Notes: generated by a model from the letters alone, not told the origin. DNA of 64,000 nt from an uncultured Clostridium sp. (GCA_900547475.1 URGW01000002.1:107991-171990); one strand, 5' to 3'. Shown: positions 9,123-23,123, numbered from the stretch's first letter. Translations and numbers: made by a program.

Positions 9123-10012
9123 TCTTTAACTCCTCCAATAGTAAGTCCAGATACAAAGTATCTTTGTAAGAATGGATATAAACATACAATAGGTACTGCA
9201 GTTACAATAGTTATAGCTGCACGAATAGATGTTGGCGTTACAATACTACCTGCATTTTTCATGACTTCTGCGCTTGCACCTTGTGTAGTAGTTGATGATA
9301 ATAATTTCATAAGTTCATATTGCAATGTTGTTAATGAATTATCTGCTGAACAATAAAGCATAGAATCAAACCAAGAGTTCCATTGTCCAACAGCAACAAA
9401 TAATGCAACTGTTGCAAGTACTGGTTTACAAAGTGGAAGAATTATTTGAATAAATATTCTAAAATCTCCAGCCCCATCGATCTTTGCAGATTCAATAAGA
9501 CTATATGGTATACCATTAATAAATGTTCGTATTACTATCATGTTAAAAGCGCTAATTAATCCAGGTATAATATAAACCCAAAAATTATTTAAAAGGTGTA
9601 ATTCCTTTATTAAAATATATGTTGGAATCATTCCACCACTTACATACATTGTTAACACATAAATAAATGATAATTGTTTCTTATACATAAATTCTTTTCT
9701 ACTTAAAACATAAGCTAACATCGCTGTTAAAAATACTGATAATACTGTGCCTATTAATGTTCTAGCTACAGATATAAATGCTGCTTGTCCTAAATTTTGA
9801 TTTGCAAAAACAGTTTTATAATTTTGAAGAGTAAATATTCTTGGCCATAAATGTATCCCCCCCCTTACTGAATCAATACCATCATTAAAAGATACTGCCA
9901 AAGTATTTATAATCGGATATAAAGTAATAATAACAAATATAATTAGAAAAATTGCTATAATTGTATCAAATACTATATCTTTAGTGCTTCTTTTACGTCT
10001 TCTAATTTCCAT
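9119..10012 (-). CDS. Carbohydrate ABC transporter permease, LplC/YtcP type
   Basis: A multi-spanning membrane protein of about 297 residues with the binding-protein-dependent transport signature ESAKIDGAGDFRIFIQIILPLCKP (EAA loop, around residue 190), which contacts the ATPase. First TM about 17-37. The start is taken as ATG at 10012: the ATG at 10021 lies directly against AAGGAG. It pairs with the permease encoded upstream (9 bp apart or so) and the lipoprotein encoded before that to form a CUT1-type oligosaccharide importer. No ATPase gene is present in the window, so a shared MsmX-like ATPase is expected elsewhere in the genome. Confidence 0.9.
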   Translation of the reverse strand: MEIRRRKRSTKDIVFDTIIAIFLIIFVIITLYPIINTLAVSFNDGIDSVRGGIHLWPRIFTLQNYKTVFANQNLGQAAFISVARTLIGTVLSVFLTAMLAYVLSRKEFMYKKQLSFIYVLTMYVSGGMIPTYILIKELHLLNNFWVYIIPGLISAFNMIVIRTFINGIPYSLIESAKIDGAGDFRIFIQIILPLCKPVLATVALFVAVGQWNSWFDSMLYCSADNSLTTLQYELMKLLSSTTTQGASAEVMKNAGSIVTPTSIRAAITIVTAVPIVCLYPFLQRYFVSGLTIGGVKE

Positions 10013-10030
10013 TTTAACCATCTCCTTATG

Positions 10031-11008
10031 CTAGAATAAACTTTCTTGACCAGCTGATTTTGCAGCTTTATTTGCAATAAAAATTAATATAATGCTAATT
10101 ACACTCTTAAATATTCCTGCCGCAGTAGCTAGAGAATAGTTATTCAATCCAATACCATATTTTAATACAAAAATATCTATTGTTTGAGAAACATCTTGAA
10201 TTAAACCATTACCTAATAAATACTGTATTTCAAAACCAGCATTTAAAATATTACCTATATTTATAATTAGTAAGATAAATATTGTAGGCTTTATACCTGG
10301 TAAAGTTACGTGCCATATCTTTTGTAATCTGCCTGCTCCATCAATTTCTGCTGCTTCATATAAGTCTGTATTAATAGATGTCATTGCTGCCAAATAAATA
10401 ATACTTCCCCATCCTACTTCTTTCCAAACATTAGTTGCACCTACAATTCCCCAAAAATATTTTGGATCTGCAAAAAAGTTTATAGGATTGTCTACTAAAT
10501 TCATATTTTGCAATATTTCATTTACAACTCCTGTAGATGGTGATAAAACTTCAGCAACAATTCCTGTTACTACTATCCAAGATAAGAAGTGTGGTAAGTA
10601 TGATACTGTTTGTACAAACTTTTTTGCATGTCTATTCCTTACCTCATTAAGTATTAATGCTAATCCAATAGAGCAAATAAAACCAAGTGATAAATTTATT
10701 AAGCTCATAGCTAAAGTATTTCTAAGTACCTTCAAAAACACATCGTCTGAAAATAAAAATTTAAATTGATCAAGTCCAACCCATATTTGTTCAAATATAC
10801 TCTTACCTGGTTTGTAATTTTGAAATGCCATTACCCATCCTGCAAGAGGCGCATAACAAAATATAGCTACATAAATAATAAAAGGAATAGCCATCAGAAT
10901 AAGTGTTTTTTGTCTTTTCATTATTTCCCATGTACCTTTTTTATTTGTATTTACATCTATTTTTTTCTCTACATTACTTATTTTTTTAGTTTTGAATTTA
11001 ATCTCCAT
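10031..11008 (-). CDS. Carbohydrate ABC transporter permease, LplB type
   Basis: 325 residues with a cytosolic N-terminus of about 35 residues and six predicted TM segments. The EAA-loop motif YEAAEIDGAGRLQKIWHVTLPGIKPT is clear near residue 230. Belongs to the LplB/YteP class used by importers of large sugar oligomers. The gene starts 52 bp after the solute-binding protein gene, across a small stable hairpin (11033-11052). It has an ATAGGAG ribosome site before ATG. Confidence 0.9.
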   Translation of the reverse strand: MEIKFKTKKISNVEKKIDVNTNKKGTWEIMKRQKTLILMAIPFIIYVAIFCYAPLAGWVMAFQNYKPGKSIFEQIWVGLDQFKFLFSDDVFLKVLRNTLAMSLINLSLGFICSIGLALILNEVRNRHAKKFVQTVSYLPHFLSWIVVTGIVAEVLSPSTGVVNEILQNMNLVDNPINFFADPKYFWGIVGATNVWKEVGWGSIIYLAAMTSINTDLYEAAEIDGAGRLQKIWHVTLPGIKPTIFILLIINIGNILNAGFEIQYLLGNGLIQDVSQTIDIFVLKYGIGLNNYSLATAAGIFKSVISIILIFIANKAAKSAGQESLF

Positions 11009-11032
11009 ACTAATACTCCTATATTCAAATAT

Positions 11033-11052
11033 AGGGTATCTTTCGATACCCT
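11033..11052 (-). other. GNRA-loop hairpin between binding protein and permease genes
   Basis: AGGGTATC / GATACCCT (11033-11040, 11045-11052) closes a GAAA tetraloop on the minus-strand transcript, followed by no T-run. Such intercistronic hairpins after binding-protein genes are known to protect the upstream mRNA end, so that the binding protein is made in excess over the permeases. Role here is inference. Confidence 0.55.
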
Positions 11053-11060
11053 TTATTATT

Positions 11061-12743
11061 TTAATTTTCGAATTCTTCTACTCTTCTCTTAACTTCATCT
11101 GTTAAAGCTTTTTCATACGCTTCTATATTAGCCTTTGTAGTTAATTCATTCATATACTTATCCCAAGAAGCTTCAAATTCACCATCTTTAGTCATAATAA
11201 CTTTAGGCAACCATTGTCTTTTTATATCATCCATTTTTTGCATTGCTATTCCAGCCTCTGAATCTGCAGATAAAAGGTTAGTGAATGAATATATTGGATA
11301 CCATGGTCCTACATCTTCAAATGTTTCTCCTAAAAAATCTGGGAATTTTTCATATCCATATGCATCTAATATTTTCTTATCTATATCATTTAAAGTTGCA
11401 TAATACTCTTTTGGTTGATCTCCAGGTTCAATAGTATTAATATTATCTTTTAACATTCCTCTAAAATGTGGTAAATATGCATAATCACACATATTTTTAA
11501 GTTTCCATTCTTCATTCTTTGGATTTGCTCTTTGCTCCTCCGTTCTGTAGAATACTCCATCTTCTCCTACTTCGTAGTCAACACCTTCTTCTCCCCAAGA
11601 TCTTAATTTAATAATTTCTTCATCTAATAAATCATTTAAAAATTGTAATGCTCCATCAACATCTTTGCAACTTACAGAAACTCCAATACCATTTGAAACA
11701 TTTAATGCTGTTACTGCTCTATATTTAGGTTGTACACTTTCATCAACAACTAAACCTAACGGAACCCAAGTTCTTTCATCTAATCCTTGTTGTATTAATG
11801 CTGTTTCAGCTGATTGGAACTGCCAGTGTTGGTCTACCATACCAAGTACTGTTCCAGTTGAAAGCTTTGCTATATATTGATCATATGAATTAGTAAATGA
11901 TTCTGGATCTAATATACCTTTATTATACATTTCATTTAATTTCTTATAATATTCCTTAGCTTCTGGAATAGTATTATAATTTTTTGCTTCTAACGTTTCT
12001 GGATCTACTATTGCAGAACCATCATTAGGATATCCAGCTATGAATTGTGGTGGATTTTCTAGACAGAAATATCTCCAGTCATGTGTTAATATTTCAAAAC
12101 CTATAGTTGGATTGCCGTTTATAGTTGGATTTGCTTCTTTATATCTTTCAATCAAATCAAAATATTGATCTAAAGTTTTTATTTCAGGATAATTATCCCA
12201 TTCCAATACTGCCTTTTGTATCCAAAATGCCTCATCATTAAAATTAGTTGCTGTATCTTCACCTTGTATTACTCCAAATTGCGGTATTATATAAATATGA
12301 CCATCTTCAGATCTAACTTTATCCCATTCTTTTTCACTTAAATAATTCTTAAGATTAGGATATTTATCTAAATGTTCATCTAAAGGTATTAATGCACCAG
12401 CATCAATAAGATTTTGTGTTCCATCTGCACCATCTATAAAATCTGGATATTCCCCTCCTGCTATCATAACTCCAATTCTTTCTTGAGCTGTTTGTCCTGT
12501 TAACCATTGTTCATCTACTTTTGCACCTATCTTTTCTGCAATTACATTTTTAATCCTATTATCATCTGATAATTCCTTTCCTGGTACTGCATAAAAAGCT
12601 GTATATGTTTTTATGCCATCTTCATTCACTTGTTCTGTTCCTACATTTTCATTTGCTTTTGAACCGCCACCACAGCCAGTTAAAACTGACATAGACATTA
12701 TTCCAGCAATAATAGTCGATATCACTACTTTTGATTTTCTCAT
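11061..12743 (-). CDS. Extracellular solute-binding lipoprotein for xylo-oligosaccharides
   Basis: 560 residues. Lipoprotein signal peptide with lipobox VLTGC (Cys24), so anchored to the outer face of the membrane. Length and pattern match the large family 1 binding proteins that work with LplB/LplC-type permeases (LplA-like). Aromatic-rich segments (KNYLSEKEWDKV, WRYFCLENPPQF, MVDQHWQF) fit sugar stacking. The substrate is inferred from the GH8, GH10 and GH43 neighbours, not from the sequence. An almost full-length but broken paralogue lies directly upstream (12966-14614), suggesting gene duplication followed by loss of one copy. Confidence 0.9.
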   Translation of the reverse strand: MRKSKVVISTIIAGIMSMSVLTGCGGGSKANENVGTEQVNEDGIKTYTAFYAVPGKELSDDNRIKNVIAEKIGAKVDEQWLTGQTAQERIGVMIAGGEYPDFIDGADGTQNLIDAGALIPLDEHLDKYPNLKNYLSEKEWDKVRSEDGHIYIIPQFGVIQGEDTATNFNDEAFWIQKAVLEWDNYPEIKTLDQYFDLIERYKEANPTINGNPTIGFEILTHDWRYFCLENPPQFIAGYPNDGSAIVDPETLEAKNYNTIPEAKEYYKKLNEMYNKGILDPESFTNSYDQYIAKLSTGTVLGMVDQHWQFQSAETALIQQGLDERTWVPLGLVVDESVQPKYRAVTALNVSNGIGVSVSCKDVDGALQFLNDLLDEEIIKLRSWGEEGVDYEVGEDGVFYRTEEQRANPKNEEWKLKNMCDYAYLPHFRGMLKDNINTIEPGDQPKEYYATLNDIDKKILDAYGYEKFPDFLGETFEDVGPWYPIYSFTNLLSADSEAGIAMQKMDDIKRQWLPKVIMTKDGEFEASWDKYMNELTTKANIEAYEKALTDEVKRRVEEFEN

Positions 12744-12796
12744 TTTCTCTCCCCCATTCTCCTCTTATATGGTTTTAATAACCAACCATTGATTAA

Positions 12797-12810
12797 ATTA
12801 TACGTTTACA
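12797..12810 (-). promoter_or_regulatory. Possible CcpA cre site upstream of binding-protein gene
   Basis: TGTAAACGTATAAT on the minus strand matches the cre consensus TGNNARCGNWWWCA at all but the last two positions. It lies about 55 bp before the binding-protein ATG, a sensible place for catabolite repression of a xylan importer. Weak, single-site evidence. Confidence 0.25.
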
Positions 12811-12858
12811 CGCCCCCTCTCTCAACATAGTAAATTATATAAAAAATACCATAAATTA

Positions 12859-12906
12859 TATAATATAACTTTTATTTTTATATATATAAATAAAAGTTAT
12901 ATTATA
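12859..12906 (-). other. 19-bp perfect hairpin upstream of binding-protein gene
   Basis: A perfect 19-bp inverted repeat (12859-12877 and 12888-12906) with a 10-nt AT loop. It is the second of two strong hairpins between the broken and intact binding-protein genes. The stem is almost all A/T and the 3' flank is not a clean T-run, so attenuation or mRNA end protection are as likely as termination. Confidence 0.5.
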
Positions 12907-12919
12907 CTTTCACAATACA

Positions 12920-12961
12920 ATAGAGGGTTATATAAATTTTAATATCTATATAACCCTCTAT
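12920..12961 (-). terminator. Hairpin just after the broken binding-protein gene
   Basis: A perfect 15-bp stem, ATAGAGGGTTATATA (12920-12934) with TATATAACCCTCTAT (12947-12961), loop of 12 nt, directly after the ancestral stop codon (12966-12968). A likely partial terminator or processing hairpin. Confidence 0.5.
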
Positions 12962-12965
12962 ATAT

Positions 12966-14614
12966 TTATTTGCTATATTCTTCTACTCTTCTTTTAACTT
13001 CATTAGTAAGAGCCTCTTCATATATATATCCACATTATTTCTCAATTCATAAATATAATCATTCCAATTAGATTCAAATTGATCAATTCTTCCCATTATA
13101 ATTTTAGGAAGAAATTTACGTTTAATTTCTGTCATCTTTTCCTTTGCAATTCCAGCTGCTGAATCTGTAAACAAGTTATTGGAATATGAATATATTGGAT
13201 ACCATTCTGATATCTTATCATTTACTTTAGGTATAAATTCATTAAATGTTTCATATCCATATGCCTCTAATAGCTCTCTATCATTTGATCCTAAGTTTTC
13301 ATAAAACTCCCTTGACTGCTCCCAAGGCACAACAGCATTTATTCCATCATCTAACATACCTTTGTACATAGGTAAGTATTGATAATAACACATATTATTT
13401 AATACCCACTTATTATCTAATGAATTTTCTCTTTGCTCCTCTGTTCTATAAAACTCACCATTATCATCTACCATATAATCAATACCTTCTTCTCCCCAAT
13501 TTCTCAAAATAAGAATTTCAGGATCTAATAAATCATTTATAACTTTCATGGCTCCATCTATATCTTCACAGCTCTTTGTTATCCCTATTCCTCTACTAGA
13601 ATTTACTACCATATAATTATAATAATTAGGAGTTACAGATTCATCTATTGTTAATGCTAGCGGTATCCATCTTCTATTATTAAGACCTTTTTGTAACAAT
13701 TCAATATCTGAACTTTCAAACTGCCAATATTGCTCTACCATCCCTAGACCTGCTCCAGTTGATAATTTCTCTAAATACTGATTATACGAAAGTGTAAAAG
13801 TTTCTGATTCTATTAACCCCTTGTTATAAACTTCATTTAGCTTTTTAAAATACATTTTTGCTTCTGGAATATCACTATATATTTTTGCTTCTAATGTATC
13901 TGGATTTACTATAGCACCTCCATCATTGGGATATCCTGCTAAAAACTGAGGAGGATTTTCTAAACAAAACATCCTCCAATCATAAGTTAAAATTTGAAAT
14001 CCAATAGTTTCTTCACCATTAATAGTTGGATGTGCATCTTTATACCTTTCTATTAAATCAAAATATTCATCAATTGTTTTAATATTAGGATAGTTGTCCC
14101 ATTTTAATACTTCTTTTTGTATCCAAAAAGCTTCACCATTATGATTAGTTTTTTTATTTTCTCCATTAACAACACAAAATTGCGGAATCAAATAAATATG
14201 TCCATCCTCATCTTTCAATTTGTTCCACTCATTTTCTGATAAATAGTTCTTTATATTTGGGTAATTATCAATATATTCTTCAAGTGGTACTAATGCATTT
14301 GCATCCATTAATCTTTGTGTAGCATCTCCACCATCAATAAAATCTGGATATTTTCCACTCTCAATGATACTTTCAATTTTTTCATGAGCTGTTTTATTAT
14401 TTAACCATTCTTCTTCTATTTATACGCCTATCTTTTCAGCTATAATATTTTTTATCCTATTACTATCTGACAACGCTTCTCCAGGTACTGCATAGAATGC
14501 TGTAAATTTTTTATTACCTTCTTCACTATTATTTTTGTTATATCCATATACTAAAATAACAAAAATAATAATAGTTATTACCACATATATTATTGTATTT
14601 TTGAATGTTTTCAT
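12966..14614 (-). pseudogene. Second solute-binding protein, inactivated by three lesions
   Basis: Clearly paralogous to the protein at 11061-12743 along its whole length (FTAFYAVPG, YPDFIDGGDATQRLMDA, RMFCLENPPQFLAGYPNDG, EEQRENSLDNKW). Lesions seen: (1) an in-frame TAA at 14420-14422 between EKIGV and IEEEWL, where the paralogue has a Lys; (2) in the last codons an (AT)5 run at 13019-13029 shifts the frame, and restoring it by two bases gives YEEALTNEVKRRVEEYSK ending at 12966, matching the paralogue's C-terminus; (3) the lipobox position reads VYGY instead of ending in Cys. ATG at 14614 is preceded by GGGG; ATG at 14629 is possible. Probably non-functional. Confidence 0.85.
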
Positions 14615-14662
14615 AATAAAATTCCCCATATTACCTCGTTTATTAAAAATTTATCCTATTTT

Positions 14663-18379
<3,717 letters not shown>

Positions 18380-18542
18380 AAAATCCCCCCTTGTATACAT
18401 TTACATATTTAATGTTACTATTTTTGTATTATTTTTAAATACGCTAAATTATATATTTTCTTTAAATAATTATTGTTTATAAACTTCACTATTATAAATT
18501 TGTTCTGTTTTTCTTAATTCTATTTAGAAAAAATAAATATAA

Positions 18543-18583
18543 AAAATTAAGTGAAGTTTCTCAAGAAAACTTCACTTAATTTT
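18543..18583 (-). terminator. Rho-independent terminator of the esterase gene
   Basis: A 17-bp perfect stem (18543-18559 with 18567-18583), 7-nt loop, followed on the minus strand by a T-rich run. The 5' arm touches the esterase stop codon, so the esterase transcript should end here and the xylanase starts from its own promoter in 18400-18540. Confidence 0.85.
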
Positions 18584-19401
18584 TAATAGTCTTTAAATAT
18601 TCTTTTTAAAAAGTTATATAAACCATGATTCCAAACTGTAAAATCATGTCCACCCTCTATTTCATAATAAATATGATTAACATTATTTTTAACTAACGTA
18701 TTATGTTGTCTTATTGGCTCATTCATTACAATACTATCATCTTTACCTTTTACAATCATAATTAAAGTTTTAAGGTCCTGCGGTATTTTAAAGTTTTCCT
18801 CAGTAAATAATCCCTCTTCAAAAACACCATTATTCAAGTATTTAAATATACCAAACGCTGGACAAAAAGCACCAATATATCCAAAAATTTTATATAATGT
18901 AAATCCAATATATAAAGCTTCTCTTCCTCCCATAGATAATCCAGCAATTGCAGTATTTTCCCTTCCTAATTTAACTGAATAATTCTTCTCTACATACGGA
19001 ATTAAGTCATTTAATAAGTCATTAATAAAGTTATCAAATGCTTTAAAATGCTCTAATGTAAATATATCACCTGGATTTGCTGAATCATCTTGCCTAGCAC
19101 GCACATTTGGAAAAATAATTATCATTTCGCTTGCATTTTTTGTTGCCATTAAATTTCCAATAATATACTGTGCTCCTCCATTTAACCATTCATTTTCATC
19201 TCCACCAATCCCATGTAAAAGATATAAAACAGGGTATTTTTTATTCTCATTATAATTAGCAGGTAGCCATATATTAAACTTTCTTTTTGTTTTTATATTT
19301 TTTGAATAGTATTCAACTTTACTTATCGTTCCATAATCAACACTTTCTATTAACTTATCGTACCCAATAGGAGGTACATATTGATTAACTTCACTTTTCA
19401 T
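18583..19401 (-). CDS. CE1-like esterase (feruloyl or acetyl-xylan esterase)
   Basis: 272-residue alpha/beta hydrolase of the esterase D/CE1 type, without a signal peptide. VLYLLHGIGGDENEW gives the oxyanion region, AIAGLSMGGREAL the nucleophilic Ser (G-L-S-M-G-G, about 155), with Asp in KGKDDSIV and His in EGGHDFTVW completing the triad. In xylan loci such enzymes remove feruloyl or acetyl groups from xylan or its oligosaccharides; no signal is present, so imported oligomers are the likely substrate. The acyl specificity cannot be told from the sequence. Confidence 0.85.
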   Translation of the reverse strand: MKSEVNQYVPPIGYDKLIESVDYGTISKVEYYSKNIKTKRKFNIWLPANYNENKKYPVLYLLHGIGGDENEWLNGGAQYIIGNLMATKNASEMIIIFPNVRARQDDSANPGDIFTLEHFKAFDNFINDLLNDLIPYVEKNYSVKLGRENTAIAGLSMGGREALYIGFTLYKIFGYIGAFCPAFGIFKYLNNGVFEEGLFTEENFKIPQDLKTLIMIVKGKDDSIVMNEPIRQHNTLVKNNVNHIYYEIEGGHDFTVWNHGLYNFLKRIFKDY

Positions 19402-19474
19402 CCATTAATACCTCTCTTTAACTTTATATCAGCCTTAATGATACTAAAATTAGTAACCTACTTCTAAATAATAA

Positions 19475-21013
19475 TTAAATATTTTGTTCTATTCTAAAAT
19501 AATCAAAATCAACATATCCTCCTATTTCTTTTGTTGCATAATTAAACAATCCAAAACGATATCCAACAAAATGTGGTATTGTATATTCTAATTTTAGTTT
19601 ATTTCCAATCTTATTCCATACATACCCACTTAAGCTATAATAAAAATATGCACTATCTGATAAATTTTCATAGTCAAAATCTATTTTAAAATACACTTCA
19701 TTTTGACTTATAGGAATATTACCCATTTCTTTATCACATCCAGAACTACCACTAATCATAACGATATATTTAATGCCATTTTCCATCTTAATACCAACAA
19801 ATCCATACTTTTGTTGAAATGCTGCTAATCCTGCATAGTCACCATTTTTCATATTACTTACATCAATTTTAATACTCCCTGAACATTTAGGCCCAACCGT
19901 TCTTTGAGTAAGTATATTAACTGCATCCAAAATATTGATACTCTTTCTTCCATTCCTTAATCTTAAACATCCTGGCTGTTCAGTTAAAGACCAATTATTA
20001 TTATCTGGATTATGATTCCATTGCCATACTAATTTTAGTTCATTTTTATTTTCATCAAATTCATCTGAATCAACAAAACTATACTTAATTTTTTCACTAA
20101 TAATTCCAGTATCATATACATCATCAAATATAGGCCAATCTTCTTTCCATATAATAGGTATAACATATGGTATTCTACCTACAGCTCCATGGTCTTCAAA
20201 TAACATTCCATACCATTTTCCTTCAGGTGTATCAATAATTCCACCTTGTGCTATACCTCCAACAATACTTTGCTTTAATACTATTCTGCCCTCATAGGGA
20301 CCTTCTATCTTATCAGATCTATGAACTATTTCTGTTCTAATCCCACCTTTTGGCCATACAATATTAAATATATAATAATTCCCATTAATTTTTTGTATAT
20401 GAGAACCTTCCGCAACAAGACCATCTCCAATATCCCCAACAACTTTAGTAGCATTTTCAATAATAACCTTATTAAATCCATCTTTTTTAATTGCCGTTAC
20501 GTCTGAAGTTAATTCTGTTGCCCATATCTCTCCTCCACCATATATAAGGTATACACGTCCATCATCGTCAAACAATAATGATGCATCTCTGTAAACTCCC
20601 TTTAAGTCATAACGTTTCCATGGTCCATTTTCTATATCATCTGTCTGATAAATATATGTTGTATTAGTGTCATATGCTCCAAAAGATACATAGTACTTTC
20701 CATTATTATATCTAAGGGTACTTGCCCATGAGCCTTGACCATATGCACTTTCTCCATTTTTTAGAGTTTGTTTATCACTATCATCAAGTATGTCATAAAC
20801 GTAGTTAACTATATTCCAATTTACTAAATCATATGATTTCATAATTGGTACACCTGGACTCATATGCATTGTAGTACTAACCATATAATAAATATCATTT
20901 ACTCTTATTACATCTGGATCTGGAACATCTGACCATATAACAGGGTTTTTAACTGTATAAACCTGATAATCACTTTTATTTGTATCGTTTAAAGTAAATT
21001 CATCTTCATACAC
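19475..21013 (-). CDS. GH43 glycosidase (xylosidase/arabinofuranosidase)
   Basis: About 512 residues, cytoplasmic. The GH43 propeller shows the base Asp in WSDVPDPDVIRV, the second Asp in VYRDASLLFDDDGRVYLIYG and the acid Glu in LVAEGSHIQKING; a C-terminal beta-sandwich (about 330-512) resembles the GH43 C2 domain. It differs strongly from the GH43 at 6354-7898, so the two probably cut different linkages (for example arabinose side chains versus xylose chain ends). The start chosen is GTG at 21011-21013, 8 nt after GGAGG; the longer GTG at 21028 lies before that site. Confidence 0.87.
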   Translation of the reverse strand: MYEDEFTLNDTNKSDYQVYTVKNPVIWSDVPDPDVIRVNDIYYMVSTTMHMSPGVPIMKSYDLVNWNIVNYVYDILDDSDKQTLKNGESAYGQGSWASTLRYNNGKYYVSFGAYDTNTTYIYQTDDIENGPWKRYDLKGVYRDASLLFDDDGRVYLIYGGGEIWATELTSDVTAIKKDGFNKVIIENATKVVGDIGDGLVAEGSHIQKINGNYYIFNIVWPKGGIRTEIVHRSDKIEGPYEGRIVLKQSIVGGIAQGGIIDTPEGKWYGMLFEDHGAVGRIPYVIPIIWKEDWPIFDDVYDTGIISEKIKYSFVDSDEFDENKNELKLVWQWNHNPDNNNWSLTEQPGCLRLRNGRKSINILDAVNILTQRTVGPKCSGSIKIDVSNMKNGDYAGLAAFQQKYGFVGIKMENGIKYIVMISGSSGCDKEMGNIPISQNEVYFKIDFDYENLSDSAYFYYSLSGYVWNKIGNKLKLEYTIPHFVGYRFGLFNYATKEIGGYVDFDYFRIEQNI

Positions 21014-21052
21014 AAGCTTAACCTCCACTCTTCATTGATTTTATTTTAATTT

Positions 21053-22930
21053 TTACAGATAATTTATTTCAGTTGTAAAAGGAGATATCGGTAACCCTTC
21101 TCTATTATATAAATTTATATCATGAGGTGAGTTTTTCCATGCGTATCTTACATTAATTGGATTACTAACTTTATTACTCCAAACTTCTATTAAATTTCCT
21201 TTTATTTGGGCATTAGCCTTATAAAAACGTCCATATTCATCACTAATTTCGAAATTATTTAAATTACCTTTTATACTTATTAATCCACTTTCACTATTAG
21301 AAAAATGAATAACTATCTTATTTCCTTCTATATTCATTTTTTTATACATAGGTGTTACTGAAATATTTTTTTCATTATATACTTTATCTTGAGCTAATAA
21401 AGCTAATCTTCTTCCAACTTCTTTCTTATTAAGTGGGTGAAGATCATTATATTCACCAATATCAACTGAAACTGCCATTCCAGTATTTTTTATTCTTAAT
21501 CCCCTTCTTTGTGCTTCTCTTAACTTCGCCCAATTATCTAATAATGGACTATCTTCTGGTGCTAAATAGTTTGCAAGCTGTACATATAAAAATGGTAAAT
21601 ATTCATTATTCCAATTTTCTCTCCATCTATTTATTAACGTTTCAAATAACTCTTCATAATCATTAGGGTAACCTGTATTAGATTCACCTTGATACCACAA
21701 CACACCTGCTATAGCATACTTCCTTAATGGATGAATTATTGAATTATAAAAGCCTATAGGTTTAAATTGAAAGAAAGTTCTATCATAATTAAAATCCATT
21801 CTATGTCCTATTTTATATTTCCATCCCCCTGATAAATCTATCTCTTCATTTTCAAATGCCAATTTATACTGCTTATCTTTTATAAATCCGCCTATTCCTG
21901 TATTACTCATAACACGTATTGTTATTATATTTCTTCCCACTTTAAGTATCTCATTATCTACTTTGTAAATTCTAGGAGGATACCTATACTCTGTTTTCCC
22001 AACCAAAACACCATTTACATATACTTCATCACTATCTATGATACTCCCTAAATAAAGTTTAGCATTATAACTAGCTGCTTCATCTGATAAAAATATCTCT
22101 TTTCTAAACCAAACAGATCCATTAACTTTATCTAAACATGTATCCTTCCACATTCCTGGTATAACAAATTCACCCCAATCACTATCATCAAACTCTTCTA
22201 AGTTCCACAAATTTATTAAACCTTCATCATTTAAATTTAACTCTTCATACCAATTATTAATTCTATTATCATCTTGTTCTTGAACTCTAGATACATACTC
22301 AGAATCCTTACATTTTCTAATTATTTCTTCAAATCTATTAAACTTCTTCAAATCCGCTTCATTTATCCATGATTCAATAGGAGTTCCTCCAACCGCTGTA
22401 GCAATTATTCCTATTGGAACTTTATATTTCTCATATATTTCTTTTGCAAAAAAATAACCAACAGCAGTAAACTCAAGCGAATTATCTTGATTTAAAACTT
22501 TCCAGCTCCCCTCATCCAAATCATCTTTTGGACCATTAAAAACATAGTTTTTACTTGCACAAAATTGTCGTATATTACTATTATTGTAATTTAAAATTTC
22601 ATCTTCATATAATTCCATAACTCTTTCTATTGGTAACTCCATATTAGATTGTCCACTACATAGCCATACATCCCCAATTAAAATATCTTTAATTGTTATC
22701 TCTTCCGCTCCTTTTATAACCATTTCATATGGACCACCAGCTTCTAGCTTATTTAATAAAATGCTCCATTTTCCTTTATCATTAGAAACTGTTTCATATT
22801 TTTCACCTAAAAACCAAACTTCTATTTTAGAATTTTCTACTGTAGTTCCAAATATTTTTGTTTTATCTCCTCGTTGAAGAACCATTCCGTCACTAAATAT
22901 ACTAGATAACTTATTCTTTTCCATACTCAT
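21053..22930 (-). CDS. SASA-domain carbohydrate acetylesterase
   Basis: About 625 residues. GDVWLCSGQSNMELP contains the catalytic Ser and the sialate O-acetylesterase (SASA/DUF303) block I; GVLWYQGESNTGYP and DLHPLNKKEVGRRLA hold further conserved parts, including the C-terminal Asp-x-x-His. A jelly-roll insertion (WFRKEIFLSDEA..., about 260-380) is typical. No signal peptide. Next to xylanases this family acts as acetyl-xylan esterase, removing acetyl groups from xylo-oligosaccharides. Start is ATG 22930 or ATG 22924 (GAGAGG lies 5 or 11 nt before); the ATG at 22966 is upstream of this site. First gene of the locus in transcription order, 25 bp before the GH43 gene. Confidence 0.85.
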   Translation of the reverse strand: MSMEKNKLSSIFSDGMVLQRGDKTKIFGTTVENSKIEVWFLGEKYETVSNDKGKWSILLNKLEAGGPYEMVIKGAEEITIKDILIGDVWLCSGQSNMELPIERVMELYEDEILNYNNSNIRQFCASKNYVFNGPKDDLDEGSWKVLNQDNSLEFTAVGYFFAKEIYEKYKVPIGIIATAVGGTPIESWINEADLKKFNRFEEIIRKCKDSEYVSRVQEQDDNRINNWYEELNLNDEGLINLWNLEEFDDSDWGEFVIPGMWKDTCLDKVNGSVWFRKEIFLSDEAASYNAKLYLGSIIDSDEVYVNGVLVGKTEYRYPPRIYKVDNEILKVGRNIITIRVMSNTGIGGFIKDKQYKLAFENEEIDLSGGWKYKIGHRMDFNYDRTFFQFKPIGFYNSIIHPLRKYAIAGVLWYQGESNTGYPNDYEELFETLINRWRENWNNEYLPFLYVQLANYLAPEDSPLLDNWAKLREAQRRGLRIKNTGMAVSVDIGEYNDLHPLNKKEVGRRLALLAQDKVYNEKNISVTPMYKKMNIEGNKIVIHFSNSESGLISIKGNLNNFEISDEYGRFYKANAQIKGNLIEVWSNKVSNPINVRYAWKNSPHDINLYNREGLPISPFTTEINYL

Positions 22931-23123
22931 AACACCTCTCAAAATTAAATAATTATTCCCGTCCAAATCAATCTATATTAAAGTTTAGTAACCTTTCATA
23001 TACTACTAATCACCTAATATCTTACATCTTTAAATTTTAATTTTATACCTACTTTTTATATATTTTCCTTTGATTATTTTACATTTATTATTTATACATG
23101 TTTAAGTTTAACTAATAATCAGG

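Noticed and set aside
10766..11092. 108-residue plus-strand frame across the permease start
   Set aside because: Antisense to two supported genes, Tyr/Phe-rich noise from AT-rich DNA, no ribosome site.
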